The notes: generated by a model from the sequence alone, not told the origin. 64,000 bases of DNA from Mucilaginibacter sp. PPCGB 2223 (GCF_001705515.1 NZ_MDJS01000004.1:434001-498000), one strand, 5' to 3'. Counted from the first letter of the stretch, positions 28,449 through 37,190 are shown. Numbers and translations: made by a program.

Positions 28449-28748
28449 TTACTTGGCAGCTTTTGTTTTATTGCCGGTGCGAACTTTTTCAACAAAAGTT
28501 TTAGCCGGTTTAAAGCTTGGTACAAAATGTTCCGGGATGATGATGGCAGTATTTTTTGAGATGTTACGAGCGGTCTTTTTTGCTCTCTTTTTAACTACAA
28601 AACTACCGAAACCTCTAACGTATACGTTTTCGCCACCTACCATCGAAGTTTTTACAACTTTAAAAAACGCTTCAACAGTTTCCTGTACGTCAACTTTCTC
28701 GATGCCTGTCTTTGATGAGATTTCAGCTATTATTTCTGCCTTGGTCAT
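28449..28748 (-). CDS. HU-family DNA-binding protein
   Basis: 99 aa. It begins MTKAEIIAEISSKTGIEKVDV and has the typical beta-arm region (GRGF-type YVRGFGSFVVKKRAKKTARN) and the PAKTFVEKV end. Nucleoid-associated DNA-bending protein; the C-terminus has a short basic tail. A TACTTTTG element lies upstream (28806-28799). Confidence 0.94.
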   Translation of the reverse strand: MTKAEIIAEISSKTGIEKVDVQETVEAFFKVVKTSMVGGENVYVRGFGSFVVKKRAKKTARNISKNTAIIIPEHFVPSFKPAKTFVEKVRTGNKTKAAK

Positions 28749-28798
28749 ATCTGTTTTTCTTTATAAAATTATGTAAACACTTAACTGTTTTGGGGTTG

Positions 28799-28806
28799 CA
28801 AAAGTA
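28799..28806 (-). promoter_or_regulatory. Predicted -7 element for the HU-TPR unit
   Basis: TACTTTTG on the minus strand (TAnnTTTG), 50 nt before the HU start codon. Confidence 0.45.
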
Positions 28807-28895
28807 TTGGTTTAAAATGAAATTGAAAAATAAAAGATGATAAATTTTGCTTTTACATACGAAGTGGTTTGTAAACTATCCTGAAGTAAACCACG

Positions 28896-28903
28896 TACAT
28901 TTG
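28896..28903 (+). promoter_or_regulatory. Predicted -7 element for mutY
   Basis: TACATTTG (TAnnTTTG) ends 6 nt before the mutY ATG at 28910, so the transcript may be leaderless. Confidence 0.45.
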
Positions 28904-28909
28904 CATTTG

Positions 28910-29959
28910 ATGAATTTTAACCAAAGTTTAGCGCAGTGGTACAGGCATAACCGGCGCGACCTGCCCTGGCGCAATACTACCGATCCGTACGTTATCTGGC
29001 TGTCTGAGATTATCTTACAACAAACACGTGTTGAACAGGGTAAACCCTACTTTTACCGCTTCGCCGAGGCCTATCCTACTGTAACCCACTTTGCCGCCGC
29101 TACCGAAGATGAGGTGCTTAAACTATGGCAGGGGCTGGGTTATTACTCGCGTGGCCGCAACATGCTTACTACGGCCCGGCTGGTACAGCAAAAGTTCGGC
29201 GGCGTGTTCCCGGGTAATTATGACGACCTGATTGCGCTTAAAGGTATAGGCGAATATACTGCCGCAGCCATCTCTTCTTTTTCGACCAACCAGGCCAAAG
29301 CGGTGGTCGACGGGAATGTGAGCCGGGTGATAGCCCGTTACTTCGGCATTGCCGAACCCATCAACAGCACCAAGGGCAAAAAGCTCTTTCAGCAAATGGC
29401 CAACGAACTGCTCGACCCTGCCGAACCCGGCCTGCACAACCAGGCTATGATGGAGTTTGGCGCCATGCTGTGCAGGCCCCGCAACCCGCTTTGCGATGCT
29501 TGCCCGGTCAGAACAGGCTGCTATGCGTTGCAGCATAACCAGGTAAACCAGTTGCCGGTAAAGCTAAAGACGGTAAAGATCAGGAAACGTTATTTTAATT
29601 ATTGGTTAATTATCGATAACGGTGAAGTACTACTCAACAAGCGCGGTGAGACGGACATCTGGGCGAGCATGTACGACCTGCCCCTTACCGAAACGGCTGA
29701 AGACAAAAGTGTTGAAGAACTACTGGCATCGCCCGAAACCCTGGCCACATTAGGCTTTACACCCCAGATAAAGGCTGTTTACCCTACCCAAAAACATATT
29801 TTAACACACCAGCACATTTATTACAGGTTTATTTATATCCAAAATAATTTAAAAATTAAATTAAAACCATCATGGTTTTTCTTGAAAGTGGAAAATTTAA
29901 ATAACTTAGCGCTACCAAAAATAATTTTTCTATTTTTAACTAAATTTTTTGAATTATAA
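28910..29959 (+). CDS. mutY: A/G-specific adenine glycosylase MutY
   Basis: 349 aa from the ATG at 28910. The HhH-GPD glycosylase domain shows the catalytic Glu in LQQTRVEQ, the helix-hairpin-helix LKGIGEYTAAAI, the catalytic Asp in VVDGNVSRV and the 4Fe-4S loop CRPRNPLCDACPVRTGC. A NUDIX-like domain from about 230 recognises 8-oxoguanine. It removes adenine mispaired with 8-oxoG. The upstream in-frame extension to 28847 is not conserved-looking and lies before the promoter match. Confidence 0.94.
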   Translation: MNFNQSLAQWYRHNRRDLPWRNTTDPYVIWLSEIILQQTRVEQGKPYFYRFAEAYPTVTHFAAATEDEVLKLWQGLGYYSRGRNMLTTARLVQQKFGGVFPGNYDDLIALKGIGEYTAAAISSFSTNQAKAVVDGNVSRVIARYFGIAEPINSTKGKKLFQQMANELLDPAEPGLHNQAMMEFGAMLCRPRNPLCDACPVRTGCYALQHNQVNQLPVKLKTVKIRKRYFNYWLIIDNGEVLLNKRGETDIWASMYDLPLTETAEDKSVEELLASPETLATLGFTPQIKAVYPTQKHILTHQHIYYRFIYIQNNLKIKLKPSWFFLKVENLNNLALPKIIFLFLTKFFEL

Positions 29960-29985
29960 AATAATACAATTGCCCTAATTTAAGT

Positions 29986-30378
29986 ATGTCTGGAATTAAC
30001 AAAGTGATACTGGTAGGCCATCTGGGTAAAAACCCCGATATCCGGTATCTTGAAGGTGGCGTCTCGGTAGTGAGTTTTCCCCTGGCAACATCCGAAACGT
30101 TTAGCAAGGATGGCCGAAAAGTTGAACAAACCGAGTGGCACAACATCGTAATGTGGCGCGGCCTTGCGGATGTGGCTGCCAAATTTTTGCAGAAAGGCAA
30201 ACTGGTTTACATCGAAGGCAAATTAAGGACGCGGTCGTTCGAGGATAAGGATGGCAACAAAAAGTATACTACCGAGGTCGTAGCCGAAAACTTTACCATG
30301 CTTGGCCGCAAAACCGATTTTGAGGAGAACACCCCGCCAGACACAGGTGAGGGTTTCAATCCGGGCGAGGCAGTGTAA
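29986..30378 (+). CDS. ssb: Single-stranded DNA-binding protein, short tail
   Basis: 130 aa OB-fold SSB: MSGINKVILVGHLGKNPDIRY, WHNIVMWRGLADVAAKFLQKG and YIEGKLRTRSFEDKDG are characteristic. It ends in GEGFNPGEAV and lacks the acidic DDDIPF-type tip that recruits SSB partners. It lies 26 nt after mutY and is probably co-transcribed with it. It may be a secondary SSB paralogue; the genome would show whether another copy exists. Confidence 0.93.
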   Translation: MSGINKVILVGHLGKNPDIRYLEGGVSVVSFPLATSETFSKDGRKVEQTEWHNIVMWRGLADVAAKFLQKGKLVYIEGKLRTRSFEDKDGNKKYTTEVVAENFTMLGRKTDFEENTPPDTGEGFNPGEAV

Positions 30379-30392
30379 CTGCCGGAAACAAG

Positions 30393-30420
30393 GGAGGTTG
30401 TACTTAACCGTACAACTTCC
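30393..30420. other. Hairpin after ssb
   Basis: ggaggttgtac and gtacaacttcc form a near-perfect 11-bp stem with a 6-nt loop, 14 nt after the ssb stop. No U-tract follows on either strand, so it may stabilise the 3' end rather than terminate. Confidence 0.4.
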
Positions 30421-30436
30421 ATCTATGGTAATGGTT

Positions 30437-30586
30437 TTAGTATTTAATGTGATTGCGGCCATCGTGATCGTGGTGGTGATCGTCTTCTGCAACTTTACGA
30501 TGGCGCTCCCGGTATTCGATCGGGCAGCTTGTAAACAGCGCTGACGAAACATCGGCAGGGCTGTCAGCCTATATTCTCTCTTTCAT
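30437..30586 (-). pseudogene. Possible broken small His/Asp-rich gene
   Basis: Minus-strand frame of 50 codons from ATG (30586): five residues, an amber stop at 30571-30569, then about 43 codons without a stop ending in DDHHHDHDGRNHIKY. The His/Asp tail is like that of the secreted protein encoded at 30725-31228. It may be a degraded relative or a chance frame. Confidence 0.25.
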
Positions 30587-30724
30587 TATTTTGTTTTTGG
30601 TTTATGGCAACTACCGCTTACCTACCATAAAGCAAATCCGGCTTTTGTGAGGAACTTGTTACAGGTAATGAAACAAACCATTGGTACCTATGGTTGTTCA
30701 ATAAGTATACAACTCATACAAACC

Positions 30725-31228
30725 ATGAAAAAACTAATGTTAAGTGCCGCTATGTTATTAGCCGTACTGTCTTTCGGCCCCGCAAAGGCACAATTGAGGA
30801 TCAGTCTTAACCTTAATATAGGCTCACAGCCCGATTGGGGCCCGGTAGGGTACGACCATGCCGAATACTATTATATGCCCGATATCGGTGTTTATTATGA
30901 TGTACCGCATGCACAATATGTTTATCCGAACGGCAACACCTGGGTTCGCACTACCGTTTTGCCTCCCCGTTATCACAATTTCGACCTGTACAGCGGCTAT
31001 AAGGTAGTTATCAACGAACCTGCACCATACCTGCGCGATAATGTTTACCGTACGCGCTATGCACAATACAGGGGCCATCGCGGGCAGCCTGTTATCCGCG
31101 ATAGCCACGATCCTAAATACAGAAGGGACAATGACCGCGACGACCGTCATGATAACGGCCGCAGGCACGACGACCATCACGATAACGGACGTGGCCACGA
31201 CGACCACCACGATAACGGTCATCACTAA
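30725..31228 (+). CDS. Secreted protein with His/Asp-rich tail
   Basis: 167 aa from the ATG at 30725, which opens a signal peptide (MKKLMLSAAMLLAVLSFGPAKA). The middle (about 25-115) is Tyr/Pro-rich with YYYMPDIGVYYDVPHAQYVY, resembling small Bacteroidota exported proteins of unknown function. The last 45 residues are repeats of D-D-H-H-D-N-G-R/H type, a plausible metal-binding tail. The upstream in-frame extension to 30647 is not credible. Followed by a strong terminator. Confidence 0.8.
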   Translation: MKKLMLSAAMLLAVLSFGPAKAQLRISLNLNIGSQPDWGPVGYDHAEYYYMPDIGVYYDVPHAQYVYPNGNTWVRTTVLPPRYHNFDLYSGYKVVINEPAPYLRDNVYRTRYAQYRGHRGQPVIRDSHDPKYRRDNDRDDRHDNGRRHDDHHDNGRGHDDHHDNGHH

Positions 31229-31250
31229 AAAAACGTTACGGGATATTGAG

Positions 31251-31278
31251 GCCCTCCCATAACAGGGAGGGCTTTTTT
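31251..31278 (+). terminator. Rho-independent terminator
   Basis: gccctccc-ataaca-gggagggc stem-loop (31251-31272) followed by ttttttg. It lies 23 nt after the His/Asp-rich protein stop. Confidence 0.9.
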
Positions 31279-31409
31279 GTGCACTATATATCCGGTCATT
31301 GCGTCAAATTTTAAACATAACCGTTGTTTTATTAACCGAATTATTATTTTAGGATGCAGAACCATTTACGGTTCGCGTTTGTATAACCAGTACGTACTTT
31401 TTCCATTAT

Positions 31410-31417
31410 TATATTTG
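31410..31417 (+). promoter_or_regulatory. Predicted -7 element for the serine hydrolase gene
   Basis: TATATTTG (TAnnTTTG) ends 6 nt before the ATG at 31424, supporting that start and predicting a leaderless or near-leaderless mRNA. Confidence 0.45.
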
Positions 31418-31423
31418 TCTCCG

Positions 31424-32950
31424 ATGAAAAATCGCGCTAAGCTCATCTTACTTTATTTGCTATTCTTTTCTCCCGGGCTTTTTGCACAGAATGCCAACCG
31501 CGATCATTTTTTTAAGGATAGTATCGATACCTACATCAGCCGGGCATTGACCAACTGGCGCATACCAGGCGCCGCCGTTTGCGTGGTAAAGGATAATAAG
31601 ATTGTGCTGATGAAAGGCTACGGCGTAAAGGAGCTTGGCCTGAACAACAAGATTGACCAGAACACCTTGTTTATGATAGGCAGCAATACCAAAGCTTTTA
31701 CCGCTACTGCCCTGTGCATTTTAGAGAGCGAACATAAGCTTTCGCTGGATGATAAGGTAACCAAATATATGCCCGCTTTTAAACTCGAGAGCAATGCCGC
31801 TACCGAACTGGTTACCGTGCGCGACCTGCTTTGCCACCGCCTCGGTTTCGGCACTTTTCAGGGCGATTTTACTTACTGGACCAGCAACCTTACCCGCGAA
31901 CAGGTGATCGAAAAGATGGCGCATGTAAAAGCGCTGTACTCCTTCCGCAGCAAATGGGGTTATACCAACGCCGCATTTTTAACCGCCGGGCAGATCATCA
32001 CCGCTGCTACCGACCGCTCCTGGGAGTCGACCGTAAAGGACCGTATTTTTGCCCCGCTGGGCATGGGCAGCACGCTGGCGTTGAGCAAAGATCTGCCCGG
32101 GGCATATAACAAAGCCGCACCACATACCATTGTCGACGGACGTTTGATCGCCATACCCTTTTGCCAGATAGATAACTTGGCCCCAGCCGGCAGCATCAGC
32201 TCGAATGTGAACGACATGAGCAAATGGGTAATGGCGCTGCTCAACAACGGCAAGGTTGGCCCGCGGCAGTTCATCCCCGAATCGGCCGTGCTCGAACCGC
32301 GCCAGGCGCAGGATATCGTTTTCGACAACGGTGCCGGCAACAGCGAGTTTTATGGATTAGGATGGTTCCTGAAAGACTATAACGGCCACCGCGAGGTTTT
32401 TCATACCGGCGGCGTTAACGGCTACGTATCATCGGTAACGCTCGTGCCCGATCAGAACTTAGGCATCGTCATCCTCACCAATACCGATCAGAACAACGTG
32501 ATCGAAGCTCTGCGCGATGAGATCGTCGACGTATACATGAAAAAACCTTTCCGCGATTACAGCGATAAATACCTTACCCAATATAAAACCCGCGCGCTTA
32601 AAGAGCAGCAGGCCGATAAAAAACTGGCCGACTCGGCCGCTTTACACCTGCAGCCTGCCCTGCCCGTTTCGGCATATACCGGCAAGTACACCAGCGATCT
32701 GTATGGTAATATGACGATAGACCAGGGCGGCGAGAACGGCGAACTGCAGATCCGTTTTGAGCACCACCCAAAAATGTACGCCCTGATGCGCCCCATCGGC
32801 GGCAACCGCTTTTACGTCACCTTCAGCGACCCGGAGTTCGGCCGTGCCGTGTTCCCATTCACCGTGGCGAACGGCAAAGTAATAAGCGCCCGGGTAAAAG
32901 TGGCCGACTTTATTGAGTATACGCCATACGAGTTTAAGAAAGTGCAGTGA
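31424..32950 (+). CDS. Serine hydrolase, class C beta-lactamase fold
   Basis: 508 aa from the ATG at 31424, opening a signal peptide (MKNRAKLILLYLLFFSPGLFAQ). The catalytic SxxK is in GSNTKAFTA, the YxN motif is WGYTNAAF, and a late HTGGVNGY corresponds to the third motif. A C-terminal DUF3471-type beta domain follows from about 400. Such enzymes are usually D-amino-acid peptidases or esterases of the periplasm; beta-lactam hydrolysis is not implied. Confidence 0.88.
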   Translation: MKNRAKLILLYLLFFSPGLFAQNANRDHFFKDSIDTYISRALTNWRIPGAAVCVVKDNKIVLMKGYGVKELGLNNKIDQNTLFMIGSNTKAFTATALCILESEHKLSLDDKVTKYMPAFKLESNAATELVTVRDLLCHRLGFGTFQGDFTYWTSNLTREQVIEKMAHVKALYSFRSKWGYTNAAFLTAGQIITAATDRSWESTVKDRIFAPLGMGSTLALSKDLPGAYNKAAPHTIVDGRLIAIPFCQIDNLAPAGSISSNVNDMSKWVMALLNNGKVGPRQFIPESAVLEPRQAQDIVFDNGAGNSEFYGLGWFLKDYNGHREVFHTGGVNGYVSSVTLVPDQNLGIVILTNTDQNNVIEALRDEIVDVYMKKPFRDYSDKYLTQYKTRALKEQQADKKLADSAALHLQPALPVSAYTGKYTSDLYGNMTIDQGGENGELQIRFEHHPKMYALMRPIGGNRFYVTFSDPEFGRAVFPFTVANGKVISARVKVADFIEYTPYEFKKVQ

Positions 32951-32992
32951 GTTTTGATTTCGCAACCCGGGTTTGGGGTTGATAGTCGCTAA

Positions 32993-33238
32993 CTACTGAT
33001 CTTCTGAATCGCTCAATATTTTTATTAGACCGTCGGGCAGATGAAAAGTACCATCGCTGTCTTTAGGGAAAACCTCGAAATGATCGTTATATGCCCAATA
33101 ATAATTTGTTGTGATGCTGCCCGTATCTTCGTTGAAGAACGTCAACACCGATGGATCGATATCTTTGATCAGCTCTAAAACATCAGGGGTTTCTATCGGG
33201 TGAACGTAAGCTGTCCCCTTTGTTGGGATCGCAATCAT
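32993..33238 (-). CDS. Hypothetical protein, 81 aa
   Basis: Not recognised. Acidic, no signal peptide or membrane segment, with ILSDSEDQ at the end and an aromatic centre (TTNYYWAYNDHFEVFP). It lies 43 nt downstream of the 212-aa gene on the same strand and shares its AT-rich composition. Confidence 0.6.
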   Translation of the reverse strand: MIAIPTKGTAYVHPIETPDVLELIKDIDPSVLTFFNEDTGSITTNYYWAYNDHFEVFPKDSDGTFHLPDGLIKILSDSEDQ

Positions 33239-33281
33239 GCTGCCATAAAAACCAATACAAAAATCAGCCCTGTTTTTTAAA

Positions 33282-33920
33282 TCAAGTGTCAGCGTAGGAA
33301 TAATCGCCGCTTAGAAACAAAAAAACATCAAACTTATCTCTAAATTCATATTGTTCTATAGTTATCTCATCACTGGGCGTATTTGAGATGGCAATCTCGA
33401 AAAGAGTCTCGGTGCTTTCATTCCACTCAGCAACGTCTGTATGCTTAATATAGGTGAATTTATTATCAAAATCAAAAATCAAAAAGCTTTTAGTGAAAGG
33501 AAAATCGACACGATAAATAAAGTCATCTACATTAAGTTCGAGGTTACCAAGGTAGTCCTCGTGTTTTATTATGGCTCTTAAATATTGTGAGGCATATTCA
33601 AAATCCTTAAAAAAGTAATCGTAAGCGGGTTTATTTACCTTAAGCTTGTCAAAATGTTCAGTGACGAGTTGTTTCCAAAAAGTTTTATCATTTGATGACA
33701 GGGTTCTAACCAAATTGTCCAGATAGTAGCGTTGCTCTTCAGCGTTTATATCAACTACGATTTCACCATCACCTGTCCTCAAAACACGGAAGCCTTTTTC
33801 GGAGTGGTATTTAAGTATAATATTTATTATAAGGTTATATTCCTCTTGGGTGATAAAGTCCTGATAGCTGGTCGGTAAATCGTAATTCTTACGCTTTCTC
33901 AGAAAATCGAACAGGCCCAT
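33282..33920 (-). CDS. Hypothetical protein, 212 aa
   Basis: Not recognised. It begins MGLFDFLRKRKNYDLPTSYQ and is rich in Phe, Tyr, Asp and Glu, with no signal peptide, membrane helix or Cys motif. A short MGLFDFLRKRK-like opening is common among small cytosolic Bacteroidota proteins of toxin/immunity loci, but no toxin gene is near. AT-rich compared with flanking genes. Upstream 33921-34160 holds no gene. Confidence 0.65.
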   Translation of the reverse strand: MGLFDFLRKRKNYDLPTSYQDFITQEEYNLIINIILKYHSEKGFRVLRTGDGEIVVDINAEEQRYYLDNLVRTLSSNDKTFWKQLVTEHFDKLKVNKPAYDYFFKDFEYASQYLRAIIKHEDYLGNLELNVDDFIYRVDFPFTKSFLIFDFDNKFTYIKHTDVAEWNESTETLFEIAISNTPSDEITIEQYEFRDKFDVFLFLSGDYSYADT

Positions 33921-34160
33921 TTAGTTTAAGTTTTTGCCATCAATATATGCATTTTTATTCAATGCCGGTGAGTGCCAACTGGTATAGATCGGCTAACACA
34001 GCCTCGCTATCGCCCTCCCTTAAACCAGGTCGTCGCCTTCTCAGGGTCAATTTAAATGCTTTAGGCAAAACTTCGCCGCCAAACCGCGAATGTTGCCTGC
34101 CGAACCTGCACCCTGCGTAATTGCGTATAAAATGATATATTTATTGCCTGCCAGATCAAT

Positions 34161-35465
34161 ATGCTCACAAAACTAACCCGTAACCCGTTTTTAACCTTTT
34201 TGCCGTTCCTGCTTTATTATGTATATATTATCTTGCATAACAGGCAGCACGGCATGCATGGCGACGAGCTGCGCTACATAAACTTCGCCGATCACCTGAT
34301 CCATGGCTTTTACTCACCCCCGTGGCCTTTTGTTAACCTGTGGAACGGCCCGGGTTACCCGCTCATATTAACACCATTTGCCTGGTGGCATATTTCGCCT
34401 TTGTACCAGGCGCTGATGAACGCGCCTTTCCTGTACCTGGCGGTGGTGTTTTTATACCGCTCGCTGTGCCTGGTTTGCAAACCTGCAATTGCGCTCACAC
34501 TGTGCGTGTTACTGGCCATTTACCCTAATGCACTGGCTATGCTGGCCCTCGTCTATACCGAAACTTTTACCACGCTGCTGGTATCCATGTTTATTTATAC
34601 CACGCTGATGTATTACGTTGCCGGCAAGAAAAATTACGACCTCATTGCCGGCTTGATATTCGGTTACCTGGTGCTTACCAAAATTATTTTTGGTTATGTC
34701 ATCATCATTTGCACCATAGTGCTCGCCTTTGCTTTTGTTTGGAAAAAACGGGCGGTGTATGCCAAAAGCATTAAAATATTCGGGATTGCTTTTGTAATTA
34801 CCCTGCCTTATTTGTTTTATACCTGGCACATAACCGGCAGGTTGTTTTACTGGGGCAATTCGGGCGGGATGAGTTTGTACTGGATGAGCACGCCCTACGA
34901 CGATGAATACGGCGACTGGAAAGTGCCCGACCTCTCGAACACTCAATACCCGCGATCATATAAATCGGCCGAAGCCGATTCGCTTTTAAAAGTGCACCAC
35001 GCAAAAGATATGGCTTTTATTAAAAAGCAGACCAACTACATCGCGCAGGACGACCGGTATAAAGAGCTCGCCATTCAAAACATCAAACAGCACCCGGTAA
35101 AGTTTATCAAAAACTGTATCAATAACATCTCGCGGATGCTGTTCAACTTTCCATATTCCTATTCTTTCCAGGATGCGGGCATAGGGCGCAGTATCGTTAT
35201 CGGCTCTTCCATTGTATGGGCGGGCATCATCGCCATCATCATCAGCCTGCTCAACTGGCGCAGCATTGCTTTTGGCATTAAGTTTTTATTGTTTGCCACG
35301 GCAATTTACCTGTTGCTGAGCACCGTGCTGAGCGCCTACCCGCGGCAGCTGGATGTAGTGGTGCCGGTGCTGTTTGTGTGGTTTGGCTACCTGGCGCAGC
35401 GGCTTAACCGGGTAAATATAAAATTTAAGGGCAGCAGCGGGCTAAGCGAAAACCAACCGGCCTAA
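34161..35465 (+). CDS. GT-C-like polytopic membrane protein
   Basis: 434 aa, about ten hydrophobic segments. The first periplasmic loop has HGDELRYINFADHL (an acidic pair after helix 1, typical of GT-C glycosyltransferases) and GPGYPLILTPFAWW. A large soluble loop lies at about 235-320. Probably a lipid-linked sugar transferase for surface glycans. It is followed 36 nt later by the dehydrogenase gene, with a separate promoter match. Confidence 0.7.
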   Translation: MLTKLTRNPFLTFLPFLLYYVYIILHNRQHGMHGDELRYINFADHLIHGFYSPPWPFVNLWNGPGYPLILTPFAWWHISPLYQALMNAPFLYLAVVFLYRSLCLVCKPAIALTLCVLLAIYPNALAMLALVYTETFTTLLVSMFIYTTLMYYVAGKKNYDLIAGLIFGYLVLTKIIFGYVIIICTIVLAFAFVWKKRAVYAKSIKIFGIAFVITLPYLFYTWHITGRLFYWGNSGGMSLYWMSTPYDDEYGDWKVPDLSNTQYPRSYKSAEADSLLKVHHAKDMAFIKKQTNYIAQDDRYKELAIQNIKQHPVKFIKNCINNISRMLFNFPYSYSFQDAGIGRSIVIGSSIVWAGIIAIIISLLNWRSIAFGIKFLLFATAIYLLLSTVLSAYPRQLDVVVPVLFVWFGYLAQRLNRVNIKFKGSSGLSENQPA

Positions 35466-35484
35466 CCATATTTGCCGATATCTG

Positions 35485-35492
35485 TATCTTTG
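35485..35492 (+). promoter_or_regulatory. Predicted -7 element for the dehydrogenase gene
   Basis: TATCTTTG (TAnnTTTG) ends 9 nt before the ATG at 35502. Confidence 0.45.
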
Positions 35493-35501
35493 CACCCGAC
35501 A

Positions 35502-36431
35502 ATGAAAAAGAACATCTTAATTGTGGACGACCTGCACCCGGCGTTTATGGAGCTGGCCGAAGCACAGGGGTTCGCCTGCAACTATCATCCCGATTATACG
35601 TTAGCCGATACACTGGCTGTGATCAATAACTACCAGGGCCTGGCCGTGCGGTCGAAATTCCAGGTCGATAAAGCCTTTTTGGATACGGCGGTAAACCTGC
35701 GCTTTATCTGCCGAGCCGGCGCCGGGATGGATAATATCGACGAAGCTTACGCCCTGCAAAAGGGCATACAGCTCATCAACGCGCCCGAGGGCAATATGGA
35801 TGCCGTAGGCGAACACGCCGTGGGTATGCTGTTAAGTTTGATGAATAACCTGGACCGTGCCGACAGGCAGGTGCGCAGCGGCGTTTGGGATCGCGAGGGC
35901 AACCGGGGCTACGAACTGAAAGGCCGCACCGTTGGCATTATCGGTTATGGCTTTATGGGGCAAAGCTTTGCGCGCAAGCTGGCCGGTTTTGGCGTTACGG
36001 TTATTGCCTACGATAAATATAAAACAGGTTTTAGCGACAAGTACGCCAGCGAAGTAGCCATGGAAGAGATGGTGAAGCGCTGCGATATTTTAAGCCTGCA
36101 TGTGCCTTTAACCAACGAAACCAACGGCCTGGTCGACGATGAATACCTGTTCCACTTCCGCAAGCCGATATTTCTGATCAATACTTCGCGTGGTAAGGTG
36201 GTAAAAACACAGGCGGTTTTAAATGCGATAAAACAGGGCAAAATATTGGGCGCTTGTTTGGATGTGCTGGAGGTGGAAAAATTCCCTGCATTGGGAGAAC
36301 AGGCCTGGTTTGAGGAGTTAAAACAAAACGGCAAAGTAATGCTAAGCCCCCATGTGGCCGGCTGGACCTTTGAATCGTACCGTAAAATAAGCGAGGTGAT
36401 GGCCGGGAAATTAAAAGATTTGGAAATGTAA
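35502..36431 (+). CDS. D-2-hydroxyacid dehydrogenase (SerA-like)
   Basis: 309 aa. The Rossmann motif is GIIGYGFMGQSFARKLAGFG, the catalytic Arg is in INTSRGKVV, and the His is in SPHVAGWT. It is of phosphoglycerate-dehydrogenase type but short, with no ACT/regulatory domain, so its substrate could be another 2-hydroxyacid. ATG at 35502 is preferred to one 10 codons upstream because a promoter element lies between them. Confidence 0.88.
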   Translation: MKKNILIVDDLHPAFMELAEAQGFACNYHPDYTLADTLAVINNYQGLAVRSKFQVDKAFLDTAVNLRFICRAGAGMDNIDEAYALQKGIQLINAPEGNMDAVGEHAVGMLLSLMNNLDRADRQVRSGVWDREGNRGYELKGRTVGIIGYGFMGQSFARKLAGFGVTVIAYDKYKTGFSDKYASEVAMEEMVKRCDILSLHVPLTNETNGLVDDEYLFHFRKPIFLINTSRGKVVKTQAVLNAIKQGKILGACLDVLEVEKFPALGEQAWFEELKQNGKVMLSPHVAGWTFESYRKISEVMAGKLKDLEM

Positions 36432-36462
36432 ACTTAAATCCTTTATCTTCGTTTTACATTGA

Positions 36463-36506
36463 ACAAGACTATGTAGGCCTTGAGGCCCGTATAGTCTTGT
36501 TTGTTT
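36463..36506 (+). terminator. Terminator-like hairpin in front of greA
   Basis: acaagactatgtaggcc and ggcccgtatagtcttgt form a long stem (36463-36500), followed by ttgttttt. TATCTTCG at 36444-36451 could be a promoter for greA. The hairpin may end the dehydrogenase transcript or attenuate greA. Confidence 0.75.
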
Positions 36507-36595
36507 TTAATAACCAGTTGATGTCCTTCTCAAAAACGGGAGGGCAATTTTTTTTAAAAGCTTTAAAGAATAAATTTTATAATAATCAGTGCGTT

Positions 36596-37069
36596 ATGGC
36601 AGAGGTTGCATATTACACCAAAGAAGGATTACAAAAACTAAAAGACGAACTTCAATATTTAAAAACTGAGGGGCGCGCGCAGATAGCAAAAGCTATTGCC
36701 GAGGCCCGCGACAAGGGCGATTTATCTGAAAACGCCGAATACGATGCCGCAAAAGATGCGCAAGGCCACCACGAAGCAAAAATAGCCAAGTTGGAAGAGG
36801 CCTTATCAGGCGCGCGTTTGCTGGATGATTCGAAACTGGATACATCGAAGGTTTTGGCTCTTTCGTTTGTGAAGATCAAAAACTTAAAGAACGGCGCTAC
36901 CATGAGCTACCAATTGGTATCCGAAAGCGAAGCTGACATGAAAGCCGGTAAGATATCGGTAACATCGCCTATCGCTAAAGGCCTCCTGGGCAAAAAAGTA
37001 GGCGAAAAAACCGAGATCACCGTTCCGGCCGGGAAAATTGAATTTGAGATATTAGAGATCAGCAGATAG
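36596..37069 (+). CDS. greA: Transcription elongation factor GreA
   Basis: 157 aa from the ATG at 36596. The N-terminal coiled coil has YYTKEGLQKLKDELQ and the catalytic-tip motif GDLSENAEYDAAKDAQ. The C-terminal FKBP-like domain has SPIAKGLLGKKVGE. GreA reactivates backtracked RNA polymerase. The leader includes a terminator-like hairpin 96 nt upstream. Confidence 0.95.
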   Translation: MAEVAYYTKEGLQKLKDELQYLKTEGRAQIAKAIAEARDKGDLSENAEYDAAKDAQGHHEAKIAKLEEALSGARLLDDSKLDTSKVLALSFVKIKNLKNGATMSYQLVSESEADMKAGKISVTSPIAKGLLGKKVGEKTEITVPAGKIEFEILEISR

Positions 37070-37082
37070 TTACTAACCAAAT

Positions 37083-37168
37083 TGTCATTTCGAGCGATAG
37101 GGAGAAACCCTTTAACAGGTGCTTACCGGCATGTCGAAGAAGATCCCTCACTATCGTTCGAGATGACA
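37083..37168. repeat. TGTCATTTCGAG inverted-repeat element
   Basis: Arms tgtcatttcgagcgatag (37083-37100) and ctatcgttcgagatgaca (37151-37168) differ at two positions. It lies between greA and the HIT gene, and is a relative of the TGTCATTGCGAG elements. Confidence 0.7.
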
Positions 37169-37190
37169 TCTAAAAATAAGTTGTCATCCA

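Noticed and set aside
30302-30544. Plus-strand frame of 80 codons overlapping the end of ssb
   Set aside because: It starts inside ssb, has no promoter or conserved pattern, and its hydrophobic stretch is the antisense of a His/Asp-rich stretch.
31424-32950. Beta-lactamase as a resistance gene
   Set aside because: The class C fold with a C-terminal DUF3471-type domain is typical of general peptidases and esterases.
33921-34160. tRNA or other structured RNA gene
   Set aside because: No cloverleaf or T-arm consensus was seen by eye here or in the other gaps.
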